From: CAWBFD01 sp963788115
GTDB taxonomy: Bacteria > Actinomycetota > Thermoleophilia > Solirubrobacterales > 70-9
Assembly (NCBI GenBank): GCA_963788115.1
Contig: CAWBFD010000003.1
Location: forward strand, 186,001-250,000
DNA length: 64,000 nt
Direction of reading: 5' to 3'
Shown here: piece by piece, positions 1 to 8,107 of the stretch
Position numbering within the stretch: the first letter of the stretch is position 1
How the letters are laid out: each line of letters starts with the position of its first letter
Program-made: the position numbers and the translations under genes
Notes under the pieces: generated by a model
Seen by the model: the letters and a program-made list of their open reading frames with translations, nothing else
What the model was told of the DNA's origin: nothing
Databases searched by the model: none

Positions 1-1
1 C

Positions 2-1102
2 GCGGACGGCAGCTGGAGGGCGCTCGAGGACAACGTTCGGGTGCCCTCGGGCGTCTCGTACGTGCTCGAGAACCGCGCTGCGATGAGCCGTCTGGTGCCT
101 GAGCTCTTCTCCGACTACGCCGTCCGCCCCGTGGCGGACTATCCAGCGATCCTGCTCTCGGCGCTGCGGGCCGTGGCACCGGGTGGCGCCGGAGCCCCGA
201 CGGTCGTGGTCTGGACCCCTGGGCCCGCGAACAGCGCGTACTTCGAGCACGCGTTCCTCGCACGCCAGATGGGGGTCGAGCTGGTCCAGGCCTCCGACCT
301 CGTGGTCCGCGATGCCACCTGCTACCTGCGAACGACCACGGGCCTGGCTCGCGTCGATGCGATCTACCGCCGGGTCGATGACGTGTTCATCGACCCTCTC
401 GAGCTGTGGCCGGACTCGCTGCTGGGGGTGCCGGGGCTGCTCCGGGCATTCCGCCAGGGGAACGTCGCGATCGCGAACGCCCCCGGGACCGGCGTCGTCG
501 ACGACAAGGCCATCTACCACTACGTCCCGGAGATGATCCGCTACTACCTCGGGGAAAAGCCCCTGATCGCGAACGTCCCCACCTACCTTCTGAGAGACCC
601 GGAGCAGCGCGAGTTCGCGCTCTCCCACCTCGATCAGCTGGTGCTGAAGCCGACCGGCGAGTCCGGGGGCAAGGGCGTGTTCATCGGGCCCACCGCTGCC
701 GACGGTGAGATCGCGGAGCAGGCGAAGCTGGTGCGTGCGGATCCATCCAACTGGATCGCTCAGGACACCGTGTGGCTGTCGACCGTGCCGACGCTGACGA
801 TCGACGGCTCGCTCGCGCCCCGCCATGTCGACCTGCGTCCCTTCGCCGTCTATGGGGACCGGATGCGGATCGTCCCCGGCGGGCTGACCCGGGTCGCCCT
901 CCAGGAGGGCTCGATGATCGTGAACAGCTCGCGAGGAGGGGGGTCGAAGGACACCTGGGTCCTGGCGGACGAGGCACACCGGGCGAGTCGCTCCCGTCCG
1001 GTCCCCCTCGACCCACCGACCATGCCCGGGCTCCGCCAGGTCGGCTGGACCGAGCAGGAGCGCCAGCAACAGCAGGAGCAGCCCCCCCGAGGGCGCCGCT
1101 GA
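2..1102 (+). CDS. Circularly permuted ATP-grasp protein (COG2308/DUF407 type), 5' end cut off by the window
   Basis: The frame is open from base 2, and the residues before the first ATG (D-G-S-W-R-A-L-E-D-N) are typical conserved family sequence, so the true start lies upstream of the window. The glycine-rich nucleotide loop LKPTGESGGKGVFIG sits in the middle of the visible part. Proteins of this family are encoded with alpha-E and transglutaminase partners and are thought to form peptide or amide bonds; the substrate is unknown. The stop overlaps the ATG of the next gene (TGATG at 1100-1104), so translation is probably coupled. The C-terminal ~40 residues are Gln/Pro-rich and look disordered. 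Confidence 0.85.
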   Translation, partial: ADGSWRALEDNVRVPSGVSYVLENRAAMSRLVPELFSDYAVRPVADYPAILLSALRAVAPGGAGAPTVVVWTPGPANSAYFEHAFLARQMGVELVQASDLVVRDATCYLRTTTGLARVDAIYRRVDDVFIDPLELWPDSLLGVPGLLRAFRQGNVAIANAPGTGVVDDKAIYHYVPEMIRYYLGEKPLIANVPTYLLRDPEQREFALSHLDQLVLKPTGESGGKGVFIGPTAADGEIAEQAKLVRADPSNWIAQDTVWLSTVPTLTIDGSLAPRHVDLRPFAVYGDRMRIVPGGLTRVALQEGSMIVNSSRGGGSKDTWVLADEAHRASRSRPVPLDPPTMPGLRQVGWTEQERQQQQEQPPRGRR

Positions 1103-2082
1103 TGCTGGCCCGAATCGCGAACGACCTCTACTGGCTCGGTCGGCACATGGTGCGGGCCGAGCACATCGCCCGGATGCTCGACGCCCTGTTCCAAGCCGAG
1201 CTCGAGGAGTGGAGCGACGACCCGACCAGGGTGCCGATCTCGTGGCGCTCGGTCCCGATCCTGATGGGCGCCGGGACGGCGGGTGGCCACGGCAGCGACG
1301 GCGCTCGCGAGGAGGTGACCCGCCAGCTGACGAGCGATGAGCAGAGCCCGGTCTCGATCGCGTTCTGCGTGCGGACGGCACGTGAGGGCGCGCGAATCCT
1401 GCGGGACACGATCTCGACCGAGATGTGGGAGGCGCTGAACACGTTCTCGCTGGAGCTCGAGCGCCGCGACTTCAGCACCGAGCCGCGACTCGGACCGCAC
1501 TCCGTGTACGCCTACGTGAAGGAGCGTACGGCCCTGTTCTGGGGCCTGTCGCTGACAACGATGCAGCGCGACGAGGCCCACGCCTTCCTGATCGCCGGAG
1601 GTCGTGTGGAGGCCGCCGACATGGTCCTGAGGATGCTCCGGGTCGCGCTGCCGCCGATGCGCCCGGCTGACGACGCTGCCCGGGAGCTCCCTCGAAGGGA
1701 CGGCAACGCGCTGGCGCTGCTGCGAGCCGTCGGCGGCCTGCAGGCGTTCATGCGCTCCGCAACCTCACCGCCGAACGGCGAGCCGGTGGCGCACTTCCTC
1801 CTGTTCGAATCGGACTTCCCCGAGTCCGTCACCGCGTCCACGGAGGCTCTCAACCGAGCGCTGTCCCGGGCTGACGCGACCCCGCAGGGGTCACCGCCCG
1901 CGCTGCGCCTGAGAAGGCTGATCGCCGATCTCGAGTTGCGCCGTCACGCGGCCATCTCCTACGACGAGCTGCCCGCCACCTTCCGGGAGGTGCAGCAGGA
2001 GCTGCGCCGGGTCGAGCGAGAGATCGAGCAGCACTACTTCACCGGAGTGGTGCCGGCTGCACCGGAGCGCGCCGCCGGATGA
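1102..2082 (+). CDS. Alpha-E domain protein (DUF403/COG2307)
   Basis: This is a 326-residue, mostly helical protein beginning MLARIANDLYWLGRHMVRAE, the usual N-terminus of alpha-E proteins; ~310 residues is normal for the family. An open frame extends upstream, but ATG 1102 is chosen because it overlaps the preceding stop and the family signature begins there. Alpha-E proteins occur almost always beside a circularly permuted ATP-grasp and a transglutaminase-like protease, as here, and are presumed to be a structural or substrate-handling partner. The biochemical role is unknown. Its stop overlaps the next start as ATGA at 2079. Confidence 0.85.
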   Translation: MLARIANDLYWLGRHMVRAEHIARMLDALFQAELEEWSDDPTRVPISWRSVPILMGAGTAGGHGSDGAREEVTRQLTSDEQSPVSIAFCVRTAREGARILRDTISTEMWEALNTFSLELERRDFSTEPRLGPHSVYAYVKERTALFWGLSLTTMQRDEAHAFLIAGGRVEAADMVLRMLRVALPPMRPADDAARELPRRDGNALALLRAVGGLQAFMRSATSPPNGEPVAHFLLFESDFPESVTASTEALNRALSRADATPQGSPPALRLRRLIADLELRRHAAISYDELPATFREVQQELRRVEREIEQHYFTGVVPAAPERAAG

Positions 2083-2936
2083 ACTTCTCGATCGTCTACT
2101 CGACGACTTACGAGTACGACCAGCCGGTCTCCGAGCAGCACAACATCCTGCGGGTGATGCCGGCCTCGACCGACACCCAGCGGGTTCACAGCTTCGAGCT
2201 CAGTGTCGAGCCCACGGCCCATCTGTACCGGCACCGCGACTACTTCGGCACCGAGACGGTCAGCTTCAATGTCGCCGCCCGGCACGAGCGCCTGGAGATC
2301 GAGGCCCGCTCCCGCGTGTCCACCATTGCCCCCTCGCCTCCGCCACACGCGTCGCCGGACGGGATCGAGGATGACTCCTACCGCCGGGAAGCGGGCGAGT
2401 TCCTGCTCCCGTGGAGCCGGGTCGGCGCCGCCGACCGACTCGCGGAGATCGCTGCCGAGGTTCGGGCGTCCACCCCACACGACACCGTCAATGCCCTCTG
2501 CACCCTGATCCCGGAACGGTTCGAGTACCGCCCGGGGGTCACGTACGTCGGCTCGACGATCGACGATCTGCTCGCGGGGGGAGCCGGCGTCTGCCAGGAC
2601 TTCGTCCACCTGGCGCTTGCGGTCCTTCGCCGCGAGTCGATCGGAGCGCGCTACGTCTCCGGCTACCTGTTCGCCCCGCGCGAGAACGGTCGCCGCTCGG
2701 CGGAGGTGGAGACGCACGCCTGGATCGAGGCACTGCTCCCCGGCGAGGACGGCGGCGAGCCGCGCTGGGTCGGAGCGGACCCCACGAACAGCAGGCTGGC
2801 CGGGGAGGAGCACGTGAAGATCGGCCACGGCCGCCACTATGCGGACGTGCCCCCGATCCGCGGCGTCTACGGGGGGCAGGCGCACGCCGATAGCGAGCTC
2901 TCGGTCCAGATGATCGACCAGGATCGCGACCCGTAG
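2079..2936 (+). CDS. Transglutaminase-like cysteine protease (COG1305)
   Basis: This 285-residue protein has an N-terminal beta-rich domain (start MNFSIVYSTTYEYDQPVSEQ) and a C-terminal transglutaminase-like core. The catalytic triad is visible as Cys172 in GAGVCQDFVH, His213 in ETHAWIE and Asp234 in GADPTNS. There is no signal peptide, so it is probably cytoplasmic. It is the third gene of the ATP-grasp/alpha-E operon, with a 4 bp ATGA overlap to the gene before. Such enzymes may cut or transfer what the ATP-grasp partner ligates; this is an inference from conserved neighbourhood only. Confidence 0.88.
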   Translation: MNFSIVYSTTYEYDQPVSEQHNILRVMPASTDTQRVHSFELSVEPTAHLYRHRDYFGTETVSFNVAARHERLEIEARSRVSTIAPSPPPHASPDGIEDDSYRREAGEFLLPWSRVGAADRLAEIAAEVRASTPHDTVNALCTLIPERFEYRPGVTYVGSTIDDLLAGGAGVCQDFVHLALAVLRRESIGARYVSGYLFAPRENGRRSAEVETHAWIEALLPGEDGGEPRWVGADPTNSRLAGEEHVKIGHGRHYADVPPIRGVYGGQAHADSELSVQMIDQDRDP

Positions 2937-2959
2937 CCGCCCGGCGCCGCCCGGCGCCC

Positions 2960-3691
2960 GTGGTTCTTAGACTGCGCGGCGACGTGCCGCCCCAGGACCC
3001 CGCCAACCGCGAGCCGATCCCGGTCATCGGCGGCACCGGCGCGTTCGGCGGGGGGCTGGCGATGCGCTGGGCGCGCGCCGGGCTCCACGTGGTGATCGGC
3101 TCCCGAAGCGAGGAACGCGCGCAGGAGGCGGCGGAGCGCATCAGCCGGCTCGCTCCCGAGGGTCGGGTCGAGGGGGCGACCAACGAGGAGGCCGCCGGTC
3201 GCGGGCGGATCGTCATCCTCACGGTCCCGTTTCGGGCCCAGTCAGAAAACCTCAACAATCTGCGGCAGGCCCTCCAGCCCGGACAGCTCCTCGTCGATTG
3301 CACGGCGCCGCTGGCGGCGGCGGTCGGTGGCAGGGCGACCCGTTCGCTCGGCGTGTGGCAGGGGTCCGCCGCGCAGCAGGCCCAGGAGATGGTTCCCGAC
3401 GGAGTCACCGTGATCGCTGCCCTGCACACGCTGAGCGCGCCGAGGCTCGGCGACCCCGACGCCACGATCGACGAGGACGTGCTCATCTGCGGCGAGCGCA
3501 GGGCGGACAAGGCCAGGGTGGCCGAGCTGATCGAGACGATTCCGGGCCTGCGGGTGGTGAACGCCGGGACCCTGGACATGGCCCGCATCGTCGAGCAGCT
3601 GACACCCATGCTGATCTCGATCAACGCCCGCTACAAATCGCGCGCCGGGCTCAGGATCACGAACCTGCCGGACGGCGATCACTGGGCATGA
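2960..3691 (+). CDS. npdG: NADPH-dependent F420 reductase (F420:NADP oxidoreductase)
   Basis: This 243-residue Rossmann protein has the dinucleotide motif VIGGTGAFGGG near residues 22-32 and GSRSEERAQEA right after the second strand, which fits NADP binding. It ends ITNLPDGDHWA, typical of the NpdG/Fno family. It would move hydride between F420H2 and NADP in the cytoplasm. The start is uncertain: GTG 2960 is used, GTG 2984 is an alternative, and neither has a clear ribosome site. It overlaps cofD by ATGA (3688-3691), so it is co-transcribed with F420 biosynthesis genes. Confidence 0.85.
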   Translation: MVLRLRGDVPPQDPANREPIPVIGGTGAFGGGLAMRWARAGLHVVIGSRSEERAQEAAERISRLAPEGRVEGATNEEAAGRGRIVILTVPFRAQSENLNNLRQALQPGQLLVDCTAPLAAAVGGRATRSLGVWQGSAAQQAQEMVPDGVTVIAALHTLSAPRLGDPDATIDEDVLICGERRADKARVAELIETIPGLRVVNAGTLDMARIVEQLTPMLISINARYKSRAGLRITNLPDGDHWA

Positions 3692-4614
3692 AGGTCGCTC
3701 TGCTGGCCGGCGGCACCGGTGGGGCGAAGCTCGCGGCAGGGATGCAGGAGCTCTTGGGTGGCGACCTCGCCGTGATCGCCAACACCGCAGACGACACCGA
3801 GATCCATGGGCTCCGCGTCTCCCCCGATCCCGACCTGATCACCTACTGGCTCGCCGACGAGGTCGACGAGGAGCGGGGCTGGGGCATCCGGGGCGACTCG
3901 TTCACGGTCTCCGAGCGCCTCGGGAGGTTGGGGGCCCCGCAGTGGTTCTCGCTCTCGGATCGCGATCTCGCCACGTGCCTCTACCGAACGCACTTCCTCG
4001 CCGAGGGGGGCACGCTGACCGCCGCCCAGGCGCAGATCGCACGGGCGCTGGGCGTCGATGCCCATGTGCTGCCGATGTGCGAGGAGCGGGTCGCGACCCG
4101 GGTCCGCACCCCAGCGGGATGGCGCGGGCTGCAGGAGTTCCTGATCGTGGACGCGGCCGCCGCGCCGATCGAGGCCGTCGAGGTCCAGGGGCTCGACGCC
4201 GCTCGGCCCACCGCCGAGGTGGCGGCGGCGTTGCGCGCCGCCGACGCGGTTGTGATGGGCCCCTCGAATCCGGTGATCTCGATCGGGCCGATCCTGGCGG
4301 TGCCGGGGATGCGCGACGCCATCCACGGTCCCGGCGTGCCGGTGCTCGCGGTGAGCCCGTTCGTCGCCGGGCGCGCCGTCAAGGGGCCCACGGAGGCGTT
4401 CATGGCCGCGGTCGGCAAGCCGGTCTCGGCGGCGGGGGTTGCCTCGCTCTACCGGGGGCTGATCGACGCCTTCGTCGTCGACGCGGACGATCCGGATCCG
4501 CCGCCGGATGAGGTGGAGTCGGTGTCGTTCCCGACCTTGATGGAGGGCTCCGAGGGGCGGCGGGCGCTGGCCGCGCGGGTGCTCGACCTCGCCCGCTCCA
4601 TGACCCGGGCGTGA
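3688..4614 (+). CDS. cofD: 2-phospho-L-lactate transferase family enzyme (CofD/FbiA)
   Basis: The 308-residue protein begins MKVALLAGGTGGAKLAAGMQ and contains GPSNPVISIGPIL from residue 191, both CofD signatures. In F420 biosynthesis CofD transfers the activated phospho-lactyl or phosphoenolpyruvyl group onto the deazaflavin Fo; actinobacterial FbiA gives dehydro-F420-0. ATG 3688 overlaps the npdG stop and is the only start that gives the family N-terminus. The stop overlaps the cofC start as GTGA at 4611. The order cofD-cofC-cofE with 4 bp overlaps indicates one translationally coupled operon. Confidence 0.93.
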   Translation: MKVALLAGGTGGAKLAAGMQELLGGDLAVIANTADDTEIHGLRVSPDPDLITYWLADEVDEERGWGIRGDSFTVSERLGRLGAPQWFSLSDRDLATCLYRTHFLAEGGTLTAAQAQIARALGVDAHVLPMCEERVATRVRTPAGWRGLQEFLIVDAAAAPIEAVEVQGLDAARPTAEVAAALRAADAVVMGPSNPVISIGPILAVPGMRDAIHGPGVPVLAVSPFVAGRAVKGPTEAFMAAVGKPVSAAGVASLYRGLIDAFVVDADDPDPPPDEVESVSFPTLMEGSEGRRALAARVLDLARSMTRA

Positions 4615-5297
4615 ACGCGACCGCGATCATCCCGGTAAAGCGCTTCGCCCGCGCGAAGACACGCCTGCTGGACGCGGTCGACGCCCGCGGCCGCGCAGCG
4701 CTCCTGCGGGCGATGCTCGCGGACGTCCTCGCGGCGGTCGATCGCTGCGACTCGATCGAGTACGTGATCGTGGTCACCGGCGAGGGGCGCGCCGAGCGGA
4801 TCGCGCTGGCCCACGCGCAGCGGACGAGGTGCCCGCTGGAGGTGCTTCGCGATCCCGATGATGCCGGTCAACCTCATGCCGCGACGCTGGGCATCGTTCG
4901 GGCGAAGGCGCTCGGCGCGCGGTGCGTCGCCCTGCTCCCCGGCGATTGTCCGCTGCTCGATCCCGCCGAGCTCGATGGCGCGCTGGAGCGGATGCGACCG
5001 GGGCGAGTGACGGTCGTCCCCGACGGGCGCGGGAGTGGGACGAACGCCCTGCTCATGTCACCGCCCGATGCGATCGCCCCGGGCTTCGGGCCCGGAAGCC
5101 GGGCGCGCCACACGGAGTGGGCGGAGCGGCGCGGACTAGAGGTCGCGGTCGAGGAGCTTGGCTCGTTGGCACTCGACCTGGACACGCCGGCCGACCTCGC
5201 CGATCTCGTGGCGGCGCTCGCGGACGAGTCCGAGCGCGCGCCGGCGACCGCGCGCGAGCTCTCCGGCCTCGGGCTCCTGGCCGGGCGGGCACGGTGA
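4611..5297 (+). CDS. cofC: 2-phospho-L-lactate / phosphoenolpyruvate guanylyltransferase (CofC/FbiD)
   Basis: This 228-residue nucleotidyltransferase has the N-terminal motif PVKRFARAKTRL and a metal-binding LLPGDCPLL motif with Asp112, as in CofC/FbiD. It activates 2-phospholactate or PEP with GTP to make the donor used by CofD. The GTG start at 4611 overlaps the cofD stop (GTGA) and its own stop overlaps the cofE start in the same way. Which C3 donor is used cannot be read from the sequence; PEP is the known donor in mycobacteria. Confidence 0.9.
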   Translation: MNATAIIPVKRFARAKTRLLDAVDARGRAALLRAMLADVLAAVDRCDSIEYVIVVTGEGRAERIALAHAQRTRCPLEVLRDPDDAGQPHAATLGIVRAKALGARCVALLPGDCPLLDPAELDGALERMRPGRVTVVPDGRGSGTNALLMSPPDAIAPGFGPGSRARHTEWAERRGLEVAVEELGSLALDLDTPADLADLVAALADESERAPATARELSGLGLLAGRAR

Positions 5298-6058
5298 ACG
5301 GGACGGTCGAGATCAGGGCGGTGGCTGGACTGCCGGAGGTCCGCGAGGGCGAGGCCGTTGGACGGCTCCTCGCCGAGGCGGTCGCCGCCGGCGGCGACCG
5401 CCTCGGCGATGGCGACGTCGTCGCGATCTCCCAGAAGATCGTGTCCAAGGCCGAGGGACGGGTCAGGGATCTTCGGTCCGTCGCCCCGGGCGAGCGGGCG
5501 CGGCAGCTCGCCGCCGAGCTCGGCAAGGACCCCCGGCTCGTGCAGCTGATCCTCGACGAGGCGCGTTCCGTGATCCGGGCCGAGCGCGGCCGGCTGATCG
5601 TCGAAACGCGCGGAGGCTGGATCTGCGCCAACGCCGGGATCGACGCATCGAACGTCCCGGGCGAGGAACGGGTCTCGCTGCTGCCGGAGGACGCGGACAG
5701 CTCCGCTCGGCGGATCAGGACCGAACTGCGCGAGGTGGCCGGAGCCACCCCCGCGGTGGTGATCGCGGACAGCTTCGGCCGGCCGTGGCGCCTCGGCCAG
5801 ACCGACGTGGCAATCGGCTGCGCGGGGCTCGTGCCCCTCGATGACTGGCGCGGGCGTCGCGACCGCGAGGGCCGGCTGCTGGCCGCGACCAGCATCGCGA
5901 TTGCCGATCAGGTCGCGGCGGCGGCGGACCTCGGGCGCGACAAGCAGGCCGGGGTCCCGGCCGCGCTGATCCGGGGGCTCGCCCGCTACGTCACCCGCGA
6001 GGAGGGCCCTGGCGCCGCCGCGCTCCGCAGGGCGGTGGCCGACGACCTCTTTCGCTAG
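5294..6058 (+). CDS. cofE: F420-0:gamma-glutamyl ligase (CofE)
   Basis: The 254-residue protein matches CofE over its full length, including GDVVAISQKIVSKAEGRV near residues 39-56 and the metal/GTP-binding stretch VVIADSFGRPWRLGQTDVAIG near 155-175. CofE adds gamma-linked glutamates to F420-0 using GTP. The long upstream frame is discarded because GTG 5294 overlaps the cofC stop (GTGA). Mycobacterial FbiB has an extra C-terminal nitroreductase-like domain that reduces dehydro-F420; it is absent here. The stop overlaps that of the convergent dehydrogenase gene (6055-6058). Confidence 0.92.
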   Translation: MNGTVEIRAVAGLPEVREGEAVGRLLAEAVAAGGDRLGDGDVVAISQKIVSKAEGRVRDLRSVAPGERARQLAAELGKDPRLVQLILDEARSVIRAERGRLIVETRGGWICANAGIDASNVPGEERVSLLPEDADSSARRIRTELREVAGATPAVVIADSFGRPWRLGQTDVAIGCAGLVPLDDWRGRRDREGRLLAATSIAIADQVAAAADLGRDKQAGVPAALIRGLARYVTREEGPGAAALRRAVADDLFR

Positions 6059-7036
6059 CCGCTCACGGTCAGGACGGCGGCGCCCTGCAGCCTTCCCTCC
6101 CTGAGGTCAGCGAGTGCCTCGTTGGCCGCCCCGAGCACGTACTCGCTCACGGTCGTGCGCACGGGCACCTCGGGAGCGAGGGCGAGGAACTCCTCGCCAT
6201 CCAAGCGGGTGAGGTTGGCGACCGAGCGAACCGAGCGCTCCTCCCAGAGGATCTCGTACGGGAACGCCGGGATGTCGCTCATATGGATCCCGGCGCACAC
6301 CACGGTTCCGCCGGGAGCGAGCGCCCGGAGCGCCGCCGGCACCAGCGGCGCCCACCGGGGCGAACACGATCGCCGCATCGAGCTGTTCCGGAGGACCGGC
6401 GACCGAGTCTCCCGCCCACTCGGCCCCGAGCTCTCTGGCGAAGGCCTGGCCCTCATCGTCGCCCTCGCGGGTGAGGGCGAAGACCCGCCGACCCTGGTGG
6501 GCCGCGACCTGGCAGATGATGTGCGCCGAGGCGCCGAAGCCGTACAGGCCTAGGCGCTCGGGATCACCGCTGAGGCGGAGCGCCCTGTACCCGATCAGAC
6601 CGGCGCAGAGGAGGGGTGCCGCCTGCGGGTCTGTGTAGCCGTCCGGGATGGGAAAGCAGTAGCGCTCGTCGGCCACGGCCAGATCCGCATACCCGCCGTC
6701 GAGGTGGTAGCCGGTGAAGCGGGCCCGGACGCAGAGGTTCTCGCGGCCGGAGCGGCAGTAGCGGCATTCGCCGCAGGTCCAGCCGAGCCACGGGATGCCC
6801 ACGCCGGCGCCCGGCTCGAAGCGCTCTGCGCCCGCTCCCGCGCCGACCACCTCTCCGACGATCTGATGACCCGGGATCAGCGGCAGCTTCGGCTCGGTCA
6901 GGTCGCCATCGACGATGTGGAGGTCGGTGCGGCAGACGCCGCAGGCATGGACCCGCACCAGCACCTGCCCCGCGCCCGGCTCCGGATCACCGACCTCCGC
7001 CGCCCGTAACGGCTCGCGCTGCCGGTCGAGGACCAT
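6055..7036 (-). CDS. Zinc-dependent alcohol dehydrogenase, frameshifted
   Basis: This medium-chain dehydrogenase has the catalytic-zinc N-terminus (CGVCRTDLHIVDGD, then GHQIVGEVVG) and the four-cysteine structural zinc loop CGECRYCRSGRENLC. The cofactor domain begins at LGLYGFGASAH. The frame breaks near 6347-6352: the first frame reads AIVFAPVGA and the neighbouring one continues LVPAALRALAPGGTVVCAG to the stop at 6055. Removing one C restores one ~326-residue enzyme, so a sequencing error is as likely as a real mutation. The start is ATG 7036; GTG 7045 is an in-frame alternative. It converges on cofE and overlaps its stop. Confidence 0.8.
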
Positions 7037-7122
7037 CGCGTGCACGATCGAATCATCGCGCTCCGTGCCCCGACCGGGTCGCGCCGTCGCGCCGCTCGAA
7101 GCCGTTCGACGCCCTCCAGCGT

Positions 7123-8049
7123 TCAACGGAACTTGTAGCCGGCCAGCTCCAACGCTCGCAGGAGCCTCCCCTTGACGCCGTCGTAGTCGTCGCCCAACTG
7201 ACGCCCGGTAACCGGCATCACGTCGACCCCGCGCGCCTTCAGAGTGGCGATTTTCAGCCGGTCCCGCTCGAAGGCGATCCGGCCCGAGTGGCCGTCGTAG
7301 CCGTCGATCTCGACCGCGAAGCCGAGATCGCGCCAGAGGACATCCACCTCGTACCCGTGGATGCGCGCATTGGTTTCGTAGCCGGTGAGGCCGGCCCCGC
7401 GGATAAGGCGAACCATGCGACGCTCGGCCCCTGAGCGCGTGCGGCGGGGGGCGCCGGGGAGGTCCAGGACCCGGCGCAGGCGGCCGCCCCCACGCTTGCC
7501 CGGATTGTGCGCAAGCTGGGCTTGGAGCTCGCGCTCGCTCGCGAGGCGCCGGTAGTTGGCCTCGGCGACCACGTGCTCCAGCTCCTCCGGGTCGAGCTCC
7601 GCGGACAAGTCGAGGATCGTCCGCGGCGGGCTGGTCAGGCGCAGGGCGCGGCGGTGGCGGATGTCGCGGCGCTCGAGGCGGGCGCGGTGGAGCTCGATTC
7701 GGGGCCGCGTGGCGCTCCGTCCTGGCGGCACGGTGATGCAAACGGGAGCCGTGGCTGGGTGGTGGAGCAAGTTCCAGATCGAGGCGGCGCTTCGATGGCT
7801 GAGCACGGCTTGCGCTCCGCAGGCAAGCAGTGCCGCCATCTCCCGGGCGTGTGACGGCGGCACCGCGTGACCGACCAGGTAGATGCCACGGTGAACCTGA
7901 TGGAGGCGGCCAGCGGCGAGCCGACGCTTGATCTGGCGGCCGGTCACTCCCGCCTGGAGCAGTTGGCACCTGGCCACGACCCCGTGCTGGCGACCGGCCA
8001 GCGTCGCGATCACCCCATCCGCAGATCGAGTGCGGGATTCGGCACCCAT
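7123..8049 (-). CDS. AbiEi-like winged-helix protein with DUF559/Vsr-like C-terminal domain
   Basis: The ~308-residue protein has an AbiEi-type winged-helix N-terminus (GRQHGVVARCQLLQAGVTG, then HRGIYLVGHAVPP) and a C-terminal domain with EVDVLWRDLGFAVEIDGYDGH, which resembles the Vsr/DUF559 endonuclease-like fold with acidic residues in the right places. It is a paralogue of the gene at 43257. Nuclease activity is not shown for most members. The start is uncertain (ATG 8049, or GTG 8076 upstream). No toxin partner is adjacent; it lies alone between adh and fbiC on the same strand. Confidence 0.7.
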   Translation of the reverse strand: MGAESRTRSADGVIATLAGRQHGVVARCQLLQAGVTGRQIKRRLAAGRLHQVHRGIYLVGHAVPPSHAREMAALLACGAQAVLSHRSAASIWNLLHHPATAPVCITVPPGRSATRPRIELHRARLERRDIRHRRALRLTSPPRTILDLSAELDPEELEHVVAEANYRRLASERELQAQLAHNPGKRGGGRLRRVLDLPGAPRRTRSGAERRMVRLIRGAGLTGYETNARIHGYEVDVLWRDLGFAVEIDGYDGHSGRIAFERDRLKIATLKARGVDVMPVTGRQLGDDYDGVKGRLLRALELAGYKFR

Positions 8050-8107
8050 ACGGTCCCTAACCCCGCACTCGACCACGGTGCCCCGGCCGCCCGGCTGCTC
8101 AGGGCGC

